From NCBI GenBank assembly GCA_949156565.1, contig CASCZI010000003.1, forward strand, positions 80,713 through 144,712: 64,000 nucleotides of DNA. Direction: 5' to 3'. How positions within the stretch are numbered: position 1 is the stretch's first letter; each line of letters starts with the position of its first letter. The position numbers and the translations under genes are program-made. The notes beneath the pieces are model-generated. The model saw only the letters and a program-made list of their open reading frames with translations, did no database searches and had not been told where the DNA came from. Source of the DNA: an uncultured Alphaproteobacteria bacterium (GTDB taxonomy: Bacteria > Pseudomonadota > Alphaproteobacteria > Rs-D84). Shown here piece after piece: positions 44,016-53,084 of the stretch.

Positions 44016-44837
44016 ATGACTTGGACAATATTGGTTCTGGTCCTGGCGATTGCCTTGTACTTGTTTGGCGGCATGCTGATCAAGGGTAATGGTAAAAAGC
44101 CGGCGGCTGGTGCAATGATGGCGCAACAGGTTATCCGCGTTGTTGCCGTTATTTTGATGGCGGGATGCGTATGCCGCCTGTGGACACCGTATTACCTGAC
44201 ATCTGTTAATCCAGCAATTGTTCAGGAAATGGTTGCCGGTATGCAGGAACAACAAAACGCCGAAAAGAACAAGGCAATCCGTCATTTCGTTCGTAACAAT
44301 ATCAACGAATTGATCGGTGATGCGCCGATTTGGGGTAACAAAGATGCCAAGAACACAATCTTTTTGTTCTCGGACTATTCTTGCCCGTATTGCCGCCGCG
44401 TTCATGCAGAATTGGCCCGTGTGATGGCCGATCGTGATGATGTGCGCGTTGTGTTGAAAAACTTTTCGATCCATGGGCCGTTGTCGGATGCGCCGGCCAA
44501 GGCAGTTGTTGCGGCCAAGTTACAGGGTCATGACAAAGCCGCCGCATTGGATAAAATGTTGATGGCCAAAGAATATTACACCCAGGCAGACTTGAAAGAT
44601 CAATCAAAGATTGCCGAAAAAGTTCATGCCAATGTCATGAAACTGGCCAAGGAAGCGGGTTTGGATACCAAACGGTTAGAAGCGGACATGAAAGGTGCCG
44701 AAGTTGCACGCGAAATGGCGAATGTTCGTGATATTGCGTCGCGCTTTGACATTAATGGTACACCGTATCTGATTATCGGTGAGCAGGCGTACCCGGGTGC
44801 CATTCCCTATGCCCAGATTATTCAGGCATTAAATTAA
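44016..44837 (+). CDS. DsbA-family thiol-disulfide oxidoreductase, membrane-anchored
   Basis: 273 residues. Two N-terminal membrane segments (ILVLVLAIALYLFGGML and IRVVAVILMAGCVC) precede a thioredoxin-fold domain. The active site is CPYC in DYSCPYCRRVHAEL and the cis-Pro loop is NGTPYLIIG. It probably oxidises or isomerises disulfides in exported proteins, which suits the many Cys-rich exported proteins encoded here. Shine-Dalgarno AAAAGGAG; promoter TTGCGC-17-TATGAT just upstream. Confidence 0.88.
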   Translation: MTWTILVLVLAIALYLFGGMLIKGNGKKPAAGAMMAQQVIRVVAVILMAGCVCRLWTPYYLTSVNPAIVQEMVAGMQEQQNAEKNKAIRHFVRNNINELIGDAPIWGNKDAKNTIFLFSDYSCPYCRRVHAELARVMADRDDVRVVLKNFSIHGPLSDAPAKAVVAAKLQGHDKAAALDKMLMAKEYYTQADLKDQSKIAEKVHANVMKLAKEAGLDTKRLEADMKGAEVAREMANVRDIASRFDINGTPYLIIGEQAYPGAIPYAQIIQALN

Positions 44838-44840
44838 AGA

Positions 44841-44865
44841 AATCCCGCATTTGCGGGATTTTTTG
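44841..44865 (+). terminator. Intrinsic terminator of the DsbA-like gene
   Basis: AATCCCGC/GCGGGATT pair across ATTT and are followed by a T-run. Confidence 0.9.
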
Positions 44866-45251
44866 TTTTATTTTTCAAATTGAACCCCATTAGCCTAAGT
44901 GTGGGTAACATCATCAAATCGTATCAACCGGACCCCGGGTCATTTTGCCAAAGGGGATGGTTTTTATCCACGCGAATGCATCACATCCCATGGATGTGAA
45001 ATAATAGGTTAGAGTCTTGGATTGACTTGGTTCATTACGCGATACGTCGGTGGGGGCGGCTGTTATTTTTCGTGTTTTGGATTAATGTTCATTTGTTCCC
45101 CGTCGCCGCCAATATGGGATGGGGCATCACACCGTTTATTGCGGATGGTAATTATTTTTTAATGGATTTTATTCCTATTATTGTTTAAAATAAAAGTGCA
45201 TTGATTCCATGACCGAATCAGTGTGGGGAATACAAACCCCTTTGCTAAGAT
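44866..45251. other. Gene-free stretch
   Basis: About 390 bases with no convincing frame on either strand. It holds a perfect palindrome TCACATCC/GGATGTGA (44981-44999), a TGATTC/GAATCA hairpin at about 45205 and TTGACT at 45022. Its right end may contain the promoter of the structured RNA that begins at 45252. Confidence 0.45.
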
Positions 45252-45376
45252 ATCATACCGGGGTATGATAAAAACTCTAACTTTTTGGTTGGAGTGTGGT
45301 GATATACATAAATAAACCGCTCTATTCGCTTAGCAATAGTTTGTAAACTCCAACCGCCTAAAGCCTGGTGGTTTTT
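45252..45376 (+). ncRNA. Candidate structured RNA, copy B
   Basis: Hairpin ATCATACC/GGTATGAT, then AAAAAC, then a perfect 8-bp stem GGTTGGAG/CTCCAACC. The stem encloses GTGGT/ACCGC (loop GATATACATAAATAA) and CTATT/AATAG, and is followed by terminator CCGCC/GGTGG with T5. The order, loop words and terminator match copy A at 10910-11046, while stem bases differ and still pair. That is covariation support for a real RNA. No known family is recognised. Confidence 0.68.
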
Positions 45377-45611
45377 GTGGGATGGCCGTACGTGCATTTT
45401 CCTTCTCCACAGTTTGAAAAGGTATCGTCCGGCATCCCCCATGATGTGATTGAAATATATCATGCCCCGCCGCATGGTTACCCCGGCAATGGCCATGAAT
45501 ATCAGAAAATCGTATGGGATTAAATACCCGCGTTTCCTGATGGGCGGGGCATCAAAAATAGTATAAAAATTTTGATTGCACCAAATGCCTTTCATGGTGT
45601 AAATTAGATAC

Positions 45612-46040
45612 ATGAAAAAATTTTTGATTCTTTTGTTGATTCTTATCACGGGTTGTACGTTTCAGACAACACATCGTGGATATGTTTTTCCATCTGATTT
45701 AGAAACGGTGGCGGCATCAATTCGCACAACCACAGAGTTAGAGGATAAAATTGGTGCCCCATTGGCCAAGACGATGTACGGTGATCCGGTTTGGATTTAT
45801 TATAGTGCGGATGAAAACATGCGTGGGCCATTACCGGTTACGTATGGTCATCGGACTGTTTTATTGGCATGGGTACGGGGGACACGCGTTGTTAAAACAC
45901 GTGTATTGCGCGATGCGGATTTGCCCGATGTTAAAATTGCCGATGGGGAAACCCCCATACCGGCCGCGATTGAATTAAATGCACTGGAAGAATTATTTAA
46001 CAATATCGGGCGTTTCTCACCGGCCGGTCTGGGGCAATAA
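45612..46040 (+). CDS. BamE/SmpA/OmlA-like lipoprotein
   Basis: 142 residues. Lipoprotein signal with lipobox LITGC. The BamE-like domain contains DLETVAASIRTTTELEDKIG, GAPLAKTMYGDPVWIYYS and a strand pair ending in VLRDADL. BamE stabilises the BAM complex for outer-membrane protein assembly. The ribosome site is weak. 66 nt before the next gene. Confidence 0.82.
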   Translation: MKKFLILLLILITGCTFQTTHRGYVFPSDLETVAASIRTTTELEDKIGAPLAKTMYGDPVWIYYSADENMRGPLPVTYGHRTVLLAWVRGTRVVKTRVLRDADLPDVKIADGETPIPAAIELNALEELFNNIGRFSPAGLGQ

Positions 46041-46046
46041 TTTGCA

Positions 46047-46075
46047 TTGATTCAAGGCATAAAAAAGGGTACAAT
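46047..46075 (+). promoter_or_regulatory. Promoter of the gene at 46106
   Basis: TTGATT (46047-46052) and TACAAT (46070-46075) are 17 bp apart. Confidence 0.65.
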
Positions 46076-46105
46076 ACTGGCATATTCTAAAAGAAAGAGA
46101 GATAT

Positions 46106-46663
46106 ATGACGATGCGTAAAATATTCTTTGGTATTTTTTTCGCCATGTTTGCATGGGTGGGTGCCAATGCGGCGGGCACCGAAATGTTTTCATCATGTGG
46201 GGTCGGGTATGTGTTGGCAACGACATCAAAATTGGATGGGATAAAAACCGAAGAATGCCAGAAATTGTGGTGCCGCGATCTGGAAAATGGCAAGGTTATG
46301 GGTTCCGGGACCAAGGCGGCCAACGGATATACGGCAACGTCGGCCCCGATGGAATTATGTGATGCGGACAATAATTGCATTGAATGTTATGGTGATCGGC
46401 GGTGGTGCGCGGGCGAAGTTATTGGACGGTGGAATCCGGAATATGGTGCCTATACCCGCAGTGGGGATGACAATTCCAGTTATGTTGCCTATCAAAAGGG
46501 TGGATGTTATGCGTGGCGTTTAGAAAAGCCTAATTGTGCGTCCGGTGAAACCGCGGTCTTGCGCGGGGGACAATGGGTTTGTGCCGCGGGTTCTGATTTA
46601 ACCGAAGGCGGGCGAATGCCGTCAATTCGGCGTACGGGAACAATGGGACGGCGTTTACGTTAA
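46106..46663 (+). CDS. Secreted Cys-rich protein
   Basis: 185 residues with a signal peptide (IFFGIFFAMFAWVGANA). About 12 Cys occur in the mature part in motifs such as ECQKLWCRD, NNCIECYGD and WCAGEV. It ends in a basic tail (MGRRLR). Ribosome site AAGAGAGA. Unknown function; related in style, not clearly in sequence, to the other Cys-rich exported proteins. Confidence 0.7.
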   Translation: MTMRKIFFGIFFAMFAWVGANAAGTEMFSSCGVGYVLATTSKLDGIKTEECQKLWCRDLENGKVMGSGTKAANGYTATSAPMELCDADNNCIECYGDRRWCAGEVIGRWNPEYGAYTRSGDDNSSYVAYQKGGCYAWRLEKPNCASGETAVLRGGQWVCAAGSDLTEGGRMPSIRRTGTMGRRLR

Positions 46664-46699
46664 TGGCCCTGATATGATCCATTGGGATATAAATATGAT

Positions 46700-46730
46700 T
46701 TTCCCGGGAAACCGGGAAATTTATTTTCGC
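46700..46730 (+). terminator. Intrinsic terminator
   Basis: TTTCCCGG/CCGGGAAA pair across GAAA and are followed by TTTATTTT. Confidence 0.8.
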
Positions 46731-46736
46731 AATAAT

Positions 46737-46764
46737 TTGTTTTTTGCGTATTTTGTGATATAAT
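46737..46764 (+). promoter_or_regulatory. Promoter of the carD-like gene
   Basis: TTGTTT (46737-46742) and TATAAT (46759-46764) are 16 bp apart. Confidence 0.7.
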
Positions 46765-46805
46765 ATAACGGTCAGAGGGAATGACAACTGTAAAGAGTAC
46801 CGATT

Positions 46806-47369
46806 ATGGCAACGAAAAAACTAGATTTTAAAACCGGTCAGTATGTCGTTTATCCAACCCAGGGTGTTGGAAAATTATTACGTATTGAAGAACAGGTAAT
46901 TGCCGGACAAAAGATCAAATTGTTGGTCATTGATTTTGAACGCAATCATATGACATTGCGGGTGCCCCTGGAACGGGCGGAAATTTCGGGATTACGACCG
47001 TTGATTTCGGCAAAAAAAATGGACGAAGCCATTGCATCCGCCAAGGGCAAAGCCGGGGCCAAGCGTATGATATGGGCCCGTCGCGCCGCCCAGTACGAAG
47101 AAAATATAAATTCGGGGGATCCCATGAAATTGGCCGAAGTGGTCCGGGATCTGCAACGGCGCAGTGCGGCCGATACGATGACATTTTCGGCACGCCAATT
47201 ATATTTGCGTGCCTTGGAACGCATGGCCCAAGAATTTGCCGTCTTGCATAAAATTGATCTGGATACGGCGTCTGAAAAAATAGAAGATATTTTAGGTGTG
47301 CCCAAGGAAATCGACCTGAATGCGACCGAAGAGGTTGATGATGAAGACGAAGCAGAAGAAGAATCATAA
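46806..47369 (+). CDS. CarD/CdnL-family RNA polymerase-binding regulator
   Basis: 187 residues. N-terminal RNAP-interacting domain (KTGQYVVYPTQGVGKLLRIE, then LRVPLERAEISGLRPL) and C-terminal helical DNA-binding domain (MIWARRAAQYEENINSGDPM, then LYLRALERMAQE), ending in an acidic tail. CdnL proteins stabilise open complexes at housekeeping and rRNA promoters. Full length with its own promoter and terminator. Confidence 0.94.
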   Translation: MATKKLDFKTGQYVVYPTQGVGKLLRIEEQVIAGQKIKLLVIDFERNHMTLRVPLERAEISGLRPLISAKKMDEAIASAKGKAGAKRMIWARRAAQYEENINSGDPMKLAEVVRDLQRRSAADTMTFSARQLYLRALERMAQEFAVLHKIDLDTASEKIEDILGVPKEIDLNATEEVDDEDEAEEES

Positions 47370-47372
47370 AAA

Positions 47373-47394
47373 AACCGCCCATTGGCGGTTTTTT
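47373..47394 (+). terminator. Intrinsic terminator of the carD-like gene
   Basis: AACCGCC/GGCGGTT with a CATT loop and T6. Confidence 0.9.
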
Positions 47395-47613
47395 GTTTGG
47401 GCAACCATTAATAAAATAACCAATAAACCATTGGTCATGCAAATGGGGCGTCATGGGGATTTGGCGCATGATGGTATAAAATTTTTTTCTGTTGTCGTTT
47501 TGTGTCATTTAAAAAATATACGTCAAGGAATACATGCTTATATAAATTTTGAACCAGACCCAGGAATCAGATACCAACGCCATAATTTTTTGAGTGATGT
47601 TGTAAAATAGGTA

Positions 47614-47641
47614 TTGACAAAAATAAAAGATGTGCTATATT
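47614..47641 (+). promoter_or_regulatory. Promoter of the 242-aa gene
   Basis: Consensus TTGACA (47614-47619) and TATATT (47636-47641) are 16 bp apart. The roughly 220 bases to its left hold a weak frame with no ribosome site and nothing else that I can support. Confidence 0.75.
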
Positions 47642-47673
47642 TTTGTCGAAATTAAGATATTAGGTTTAGAATA

Positions 47674-48402
47674 ATGAAACAAAATAACAAGGTTTTTCAG
47701 TTTGATTATGAGGCGTATCGTCAATTAAGTGCCTATATGGCCGAAGCGGCGGTTACTTTATCACGCTGTCCAGAATCAGAGGCGTGGAAAGATATGGAAT
47801 TGTGTTTAAATTCAATTGCATGCGTTTTAAGTCAGGCCCAAGTTATTCGTTTAAAACCAGAAATCAGATTTGATCCCAATGCGCCGACGATGAAAATGTT
47901 GTCGGCCCCCCGTGGAACCATTGAAACAGATGATCAGGCGGGATCTTTGTACGGATGCGATAGCAGTAATATTTTATACTATAATTATGATACCGAAAAA
48001 TGGAACAAGGATGAATTCTTGGGCCACAAATTACCATACAGTCGTTATGATGCGGTATTGGCCATGAATTTTAAATATCGCTTGGAAAGTGATCATCGTT
48101 ATAGCACGCGATATGAATTGGCATCCATTGCGGTCCGCATCGTCCCGACATTTCCCGGTGTGGGCAAGGTCGTCGAAAATCCGGCACCAGGTAATGGGAC
48201 CACGATCTTGGGGGCATTAATCAGTCGCTGCAAAGAAACCGGTGTATTGGTCCCCACGCATAACAGATGGATTGGGGTTAAATCTTGTGCCACTTCGTCC
48301 GAAGCCGCGATTTATGCGATTTCATCCCTGTGCGTACGTGCGGAACGGGATAAATTCTTTATGCAGGCCATCAAAGAGGCCTATGTTAAAAATTATATGT
48401 AA
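47674..48402 (+). CDS. Cytoplasmic protein of unknown function
   Basis: 242 residues, no signal peptide or membrane segment. Seven Cys are scattered (SRCPESE, MELCLNSIAC, YGCDSSN, SLCVRAER). A central region is Tyr/Asn-rich (NILYYNYDTEKW). The C-terminal half has a small-residue stretch (VENPAPGNGTTILGALIS) that could be a loop. No family is recognised. Strong own promoter and terminator, so independently expressed. Confidence 0.65.
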   Translation: MKQNNKVFQFDYEAYRQLSAYMAEAAVTLSRCPESEAWKDMELCLNSIACVLSQAQVIRLKPEIRFDPNAPTMKMLSAPRGTIETDDQAGSLYGCDSSNILYYNYDTEKWNKDEFLGHKLPYSRYDAVLAMNFKYRLESDHRYSTRYELASIAVRIVPTFPGVGKVVENPAPGNGTTILGALISRCKETGVLVPTHNRWIGVKSCATSSEAAIYAISSLCVRAERDKFFMQAIKEAYVKNYM

Positions 48403-48420
48403 AAATGTGGGCATTGATTA

Positions 48421-48450
48421 ACCCCGCCCATTTCGGGCGGGGTAATTTTT
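48421..48450 (+). terminator. Intrinsic terminator of the 242-aa gene
   Basis: ACCCCGCCC/GGGCGGGGT pair across a short loop, followed by AATTTTTA. Confidence 0.85.
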
Positions 48451-48451
48451 A

Positions 48452-48479
48452 TTGTCTTTGGATGAAAATTTGCTATTAT
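48452..48479 (+). promoter_or_regulatory. Promoter of tyrS
   Basis: TTGTCT (48452-48457) and TATTAT (48474-48479) are 16 bp apart, 27 nt before the ATG. Confidence 0.65.
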
Positions 48480-48506
48480 ACACATAATTAATACAGGGTT
48501 TATGGG

Positions 48507-49724
48507 ATGCAGAACGAATTATTACATGAATTATCCGCGCGGGGATTTATCAACCAGACGTCCAATATAGATGGGTTAAACGCGGCATTAAATGCGGGAA
48601 AAATTGCGGCATATCTGGGGTCGGATCCGACCGCAGATTCATTGCATGTGGGCCATTTGGTGCCGGTCATGATGATGCGTTGGTTACAAAAATATGGCCA
48701 TCGGCCCATTATGTTGGTTGGTGGTGCAACGGGGCGCATTGGTGATCCATCGGGCCGCGATACGGGGCGGCCCATGATGAATGAAGAAACGTTGGCGCAT
48801 AATATTGCCGGCCTTAAAAAATCATATGCCAAATTTTTTAAATTTGGTGATGGGCCATCGGACGCCATTATGGTGGATAATTATGATTGGATGAAAACGT
48901 ACAGTCATTTGGATTTCTTGCGCGATTTTGGAACCGATTTTACGGTGCCACGTATGTTATCGATGGAAAGTGTTAAACGTCGTTTGGATAATGGCATGAC
49001 ATTTCTGGAATTTAACTATATGACATTCCAGGCGGTGGATTTCTTGACGCTTTTTCAAAAATATGGGTGTGTGTTACAAACATGTGGTGCCGATCAATGG
49101 GGCAATGCCATTATGGGTATTGAATTGATTCGGAAAAAAATGGGAAAGGAGGCGTTTGTTCTCTCTACATCCTTGATCACGGACAGTGCCGGTAACAAGA
49201 TTGGGAAATCGGCGGGCAATGCCGTATGGGTTAACGAAGACAAGACGTCGCCATATGAATACTATCAATATTTTCGTAATATGCCGGACGATTTGGTGGA
49301 AAAAAGCCTAAAAATCTTTACCGAAATACCTATGGATGAAATTGCGAAATTGGCGGCATTACAAGGTTCAGAATTAAACGCGGCCAAAAAAGTATTGGCA
49401 TTTGCGGCAACAGAAATTGCCCATGGACGTGATGCGGCCATTGCCGCCGAAGATGCGGCCGCGGCATTGTTTGGCGGGGCGGGTGCATCGGAACATATGC
49501 CCACAATGTCATTACGGATGGATGGGGATAAAACATTGGTTGAATTTCTGGGGGCATTAAATCTGTTCCCATCCCGGTCAGAGGCACGCCGCATGATAGA
49601 GCAGGGTGGAATTCAGATTAATGGTGTAAAGATGACCGATCCCCATGCGATCATTTCCCCGGCCGATGAGATTATTGTACAAAAAGGTAAAAAAACATTT
49701 CTGCGGGTGGTGGCGGAAAAGTAA
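48507..49724 (+). CDS. tyrS: Tyrosyl-tRNA synthetase
   Basis: 405 residues, class I. The HIGH motif is HVGH (residues about 46-49), KMSKS appears as KIGKS (about 231), and the tyrosine pocket includes YLGSDPTADSLH and GGATGRIGDPSG. A C-terminal S4 domain (SRSEARRMIEQGGIQINGVK) is present. It charges tRNA-Tyr. Its stop overlaps the next ATG (TAATG). Confidence 0.97.
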   Translation: MQNELLHELSARGFINQTSNIDGLNAALNAGKIAAYLGSDPTADSLHVGHLVPVMMMRWLQKYGHRPIMLVGGATGRIGDPSGRDTGRPMMNEETLAHNIAGLKKSYAKFFKFGDGPSDAIMVDNYDWMKTYSHLDFLRDFGTDFTVPRMLSMESVKRRLDNGMTFLEFNYMTFQAVDFLTLFQKYGCVLQTCGADQWGNAIMGIELIRKKMGKEAFVLSTSLITDSAGNKIGKSAGNAVWVNEDKTSPYEYYQYFRNMPDDLVEKSLKIFTEIPMDEIAKLAALQGSELNAAKKVLAFAATEIAHGRDAAIAAEDAAAALFGGAGASEHMPTMSLRMDGDKTLVEFLGALNLFPSRSEARRMIEQGGIQINGVKMTDPHAIISPADEIIVQKGKKTFLRVVAEK

Positions 49725-50797
49725 TGATAAAAAAACTGGCGTTTTTGTTGGTTTTTTTGGGGATGGTCGTGCCGGGTTATGCGGCGACCGAATTGGCCCA
49801 AATCAATGCCCAAATTCGCCAGACAGAACAGCAGAACAAAAAATTAACCCAACAGGTTGAAACATCTGAACGTGATGTGGCACGGACCAAAAAAAAACTG
49901 ATCAAGGCCGCAGACCAGGTGAGTACCCTGGAAGAGCAACGATCGGCGGTGGCCAGAAAAATTCAGGAATTAGATGCCGCACGTGATCGATTGACGCGGG
50001 AACTGGAACAGAATCAACGTCGTATTGCCGATGCCGCCGCCAGTATTTTGTTTGTTGCCGCCCACCCAAGCTTTGATGCCGCAGACATGCGGGAATACGT
50101 ATTAACATCGGCGGTGTTGTCGGCGGCGGCGGATAAATTTGATGCAGATGTTCATGTGGCCGAAAAGCAAATTCGTGAATTAGAAAAAATTCGTGCAGAA
50201 CGGGCGGTGGAAAAAGAAAAGCTGGATCGGACGGCGCGACGTTATGCCGATGAAAAGCGCGAATTGGATAAATTATTGCGTATACGTTCGGCCCAAAACG
50301 AAAAATTAAAATCAAAACAATCGGCGGTTCAAAAAAAATTAAACGATCTGTCGGCGCGGGCCAAGAATATATCAGAACTGTCGGCCGGCGTGGGCAGTTC
50401 GAAAATGTCGGCCGATGCGTCTTTTTCACGGCGTAAATTAAATCTGCCGGTACGGGGCCGGGTTACCGTCCGATTCGGTGAAAAGACCGCATTGGGATTG
50501 AAATCTGATGGGTGGCGCATACGGACACGGGGGGATTCATTGGTGATGGCGCCCGCCGACGGCGTGGTTAAATTTGCCGACAGTTTCAAGGGATTTGGGC
50601 GCGTCATCATTATGTCGCATAAAAACGGGTATAATACGGTCATGACCAATCTGGGCAGTGTGGATGTATTGGTTGGCCAAGATGTCTTGGGCGGGGAACC
50701 GGTGGGCCGGATGAATCCCGACCGGTCGGAAATGTATCTTGAGGTGCGACGTGGTAACGCCGCCGTTGACCCGGCACGATTATTCAAAGATGATTAA
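49724..50797 (+). CDS. EnvC-like murein hydrolase activator (degenerate M23)
   Basis: 357 residues. Signal peptide (LAFLLVFLGMVVPGYA), two long coiled-coil segments (residues about 20-115 and 150-225), then a LytM/M23 domain (LPVRGRVTVRFGEK, ADGVVKFADSFKGFGRVIIM). The metal-binding His residues of active M23 peptidases are missing: RFGEK lacks the first His and MYLEVR replaces HLH. As in E. coli EnvC it probably activates amidases at the septum. Coupled to tyrS. Confidence 0.9.
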   Translation: MIKKLAFLLVFLGMVVPGYAATELAQINAQIRQTEQQNKKLTQQVETSERDVARTKKKLIKAADQVSTLEEQRSAVARKIQELDAARDRLTRELEQNQRRIADAAASILFVAAHPSFDAADMREYVLTSAVLSAAADKFDADVHVAEKQIRELEKIRAERAVEKEKLDRTARRYADEKRELDKLLRIRSAQNEKLKSKQSAVQKKLNDLSARAKNISELSAGVGSSKMSADASFSRRKLNLPVRGRVTVRFGEKTALGLKSDGWRIRTRGDSLVMAPADGVVKFADSFKGFGRVIIMSHKNGYNTVMTNLGSVDVLVGQDVLGGEPVGRMNPDRSEMYLEVRRGNAAVDPARLFKDD

Positions 50798-50870
50798 TAT
50801 TTATTGACATTATAGATAAATTGTATAAACATCATCTTGATAAAGTAATTTAGAATTAGGTATCAAGTTC

Positions 50871-51389
50871 ATGTTTAAATATTCCCGTCAGATTATGTTA
50901 TTGGACGGCATCAGCCATTTTTTTGATGCGGCAATGGTACGTTTAAACAAAATGGCATTAGTTTCAAATAACGCGACAGAAATCATTCTTTTGATAGATC
51001 AGATCAAATCGGTTCAGGACCAAATTGTTCCGATGCAGAATGAAATAAAGCAAATTCAAGAACATAAAAAGTTGTTTTATTCGATATTACGACATGGGGG
51101 GATGGCGATTGGTTGGATGGGGTTGGCGTATTTGGGTGTCATAAAATCATTGATGTCGGACATGAATCCTGGACATATTCGGTTTTATGAAACGTTGGCC
51201 TATACTTCGTTATCGATGTTTTGGGTGGAATGGCATTATAGCAGAAAGAAAACTCAGGCCTATTGTGCGAACAAGTATGAAATAAACGAAAAGTCAAATA
51301 ATCTGGATACCTTTATGCTTACCATAGAAAATATCTATGGAAAAATCGCAGATGTTGAATGGGAACATCATTTGTCATTAATGAGATAA
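50871..51389 (+). CDS. Membrane protein of unknown function
   Basis: 172 residues. An N-terminal amphipathic part and a coiled coil (QIKSVQDQIVPMQNEIKQIQ) precede one or two hydrophobic segments (GGMAIGWMGLAYLGVI and AYTSLSMFWVEW), then a charged C-terminus. No family. Followed by a weak hairpin (CCGAT/ATCGG) and then a palindromic repeat element. Confidence 0.6.
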   Translation: MFKYSRQIMLLDGISHFFDAAMVRLNKMALVSNNATEIILLIDQIKSVQDQIVPMQNEIKQIQEHKKLFYSILRHGGMAIGWMGLAYLGVIKSLMSDMNPGHIRFYETLAYTSLSMFWVEWHYSRKKTQAYCANKYEINEKSNNLDTFMLTIENIYGKIADVEWEHHLSLMR

Positions 51390-51439
51390 TTTGCATCCGA
51401 TAAATTATCGGAAAGGGAAGGGGCTATAAGGACACGGGA

Positions 51440-51745
51440 AAGGTGTTGAACTTAAACTCTCTTATATACACACTGAACACTGATATGGCCGATGCCGTGG
51501 GCAACCGTAGGTAAATCTACAAAAAAAGACCATCCCATCCGTATCACCCACAAAAAATTTTAATTTTTATGGGGCCCGATTTCGCGGTCACCCCGACCCC
51601 GGGCCCCGCGGAAATTGTTAAATTTCCGTGGGTGGGTTCTGGCGGGAGAACTTAAACTCAGCGTTGCACGGTGCAAGTTCTCCTCCCTCGTGGGAGTGCC
51701 CCAAAGGGGGGAGGCGGTCTTTATCTAAACTCTGATACGCGGTGC
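51440..51745. repeat. Palindromic repeat element, long copy
   Basis: It extends from AAAGACCATCCC (51525) to GGCGGTCTTT (51722). Modules in order: CCCACAAAAAATT/AATTTTTATGGGG hairpin, CCCGGGCCCCGCGGAAATT/AATTTCCGTGGG hairpin, CTCCTCCC block, and the closing inverted end. Flanks carry CACTGAACACTGATA (left) and CTAAACTCTGATA (right), matching boxes flanking other copies. No frame lies inside. Confidence 0.82.
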
Positions 51746-51814
51746 GTCAAAACATTTTGTGCATAAGGGGGATTTAGACAATTATGAAACAGAAATCCCC
51801 CATATGGGGGATTT

Positions 51815-52915
51815 TTATGCGGCCTTTTTCATATCTTGTTTAATTCCGCGCAGATATTTGCGTAATTGATCGATCGGGACCAAAGAGCCATCACGTTTTT
51901 GGGCCGACCAATAATCCCATCCGTTAAAGCTGACACTGCGTTGCATTCGGGCGGCCATCACATGAATGGATGCCTTGCCATGTAAACTGTGGGTTAATTG
52001 GGCATCACGGGTGATCATAACACGTTCGCCGCGCGGACTGACCAATGTTTGGCCGACGTACAATAATCCGGCGTCAATTAATTCAGAAAATGCCACACGG
52101 ATTTCATCACGCTTGGGGGCGGTTACTTCGATATCTGATAAATCAATGGGTGCCACCGCGGCAACGCGTTCACGTGCGGCCGCAACATATGTTTCGTCAC
52201 GTTCCATTCCAATGAATTGGCGTCCCAATTCACGCGCGGCGGCGGCGGTGGTGCCACTGCCCATAAATGGGTCCAGAATGATATCGCCGGGTTTGGTTGA
52301 CGCCAAAATGACACGCCGCAACAAATCCATTGGTTTTTGTGTGTTATGTAAACTTTTTCCGTCGGTGCCCTTGATCCGTTCATCCCCCAGACAGATATTT
52401 ATATCCCAATCCGAACGCATTTGTTTTCCGCCATTTAATTTTTTCATTGTTTCATAATTAAATGTGTATTTTCCGGTCTTGTGCGGTGTTGCCCAGATTA
52501 ACGTTTCATGCGCGTTTGTAAATCGTGTTCCACGGAAATTGGGCATCGGATTCGTTTTGACCCAAACAATATCGTTTAAAATCCAAAACCCAAGGTCTTG
52601 TAAAATGGCCCCCACGCGGAAAATGTTATGATAACTGCCGATGACCCACATGGCGCCATCTGGTTTTAAAACACGACGACATTCGGTCATCCATTCGCGT
52701 GTAAATTTGTCATATGCGGCCGGACTGTCGAATGCGTCCCATGCATCCCGAACCGCGCGTGCGGCGGTTTGATCTTCGGGGCGATAAAGTGTCTTGGCCC
52801 CCAGTTGCAGATTATAGGGGGAATCCGCAAATACGGCATCAACCGATGCGTCCGGCAACCCCCGCATTAATTCGATACAATCGCCGGCCAAAATTTTATT
52901 TAGGTATTTGTCCAT
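51815..52915 (-). CDS. ccrM: CcrM-type DNA adenine methyltransferase
   Basis: 366 residues, colinear with Caulobacter CcrM: NHETLIW region, WVIGSYHNIFRVG, FWILNDIVW and GTRFTNAHET, with the SAM motif DPFMGSGTT near residue 220. The C-terminal DNA-binding extension ends WDYWSAQKRDGSLVPIDQLR. CcrM methylates GANTC late in the cell cycle. The catalytic motif reads DSPYN rather than the usual DPPYN, and HNTQKP replaces HPTQKP. Probably active, but these changes deserve testing. Confidence 0.92.
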   Translation of the reverse strand: MDKYLNKILAGDCIELMRGLPDASVDAVFADSPYNLQLGAKTLYRPEDQTAARAVRDAWDAFDSPAAYDKFTREWMTECRRVLKPDGAMWVIGSYHNIFRVGAILQDLGFWILNDIVWVKTNPMPNFRGTRFTNAHETLIWATPHKTGKYTFNYETMKKLNGGKQMRSDWDINICLGDERIKGTDGKSLHNTQKPMDLLRRVILASTKPGDIILDPFMGSGTTAAAARELGRQFIGMERDETYVAAARERVAAVAPIDLSDIEVTAPKRDEIRVAFSELIDAGLLYVGQTLVSPRGERVMITRDAQLTHSLHGKASIHVMAARMQRSVSFNGWDYWSAQKRDGSLVPIDQLRKYLRGIKQDMKKAA

Positions 52916-53084
52916 CTCTCTCTTCTATGGGCTCTTGGATGCATTTTATCATATTTGGGGCATAAAAAAGATTCCCTGGGGGCGCGGGTTGCCAAAAAAA
53001 GGACTTGATTTTTAAAAAACAAGCATTTTTTAACATGCGATTTATGCTTTACAGGATCTGATTTGATTGCTATCCTGGGGCCTG

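Noticed and set aside
47400..47610. Small plus-strand frame after the carD-like terminator
   Set aside because: There is no ribosome site, it reads through the carD terminator in frame, and composition is not gene-like.
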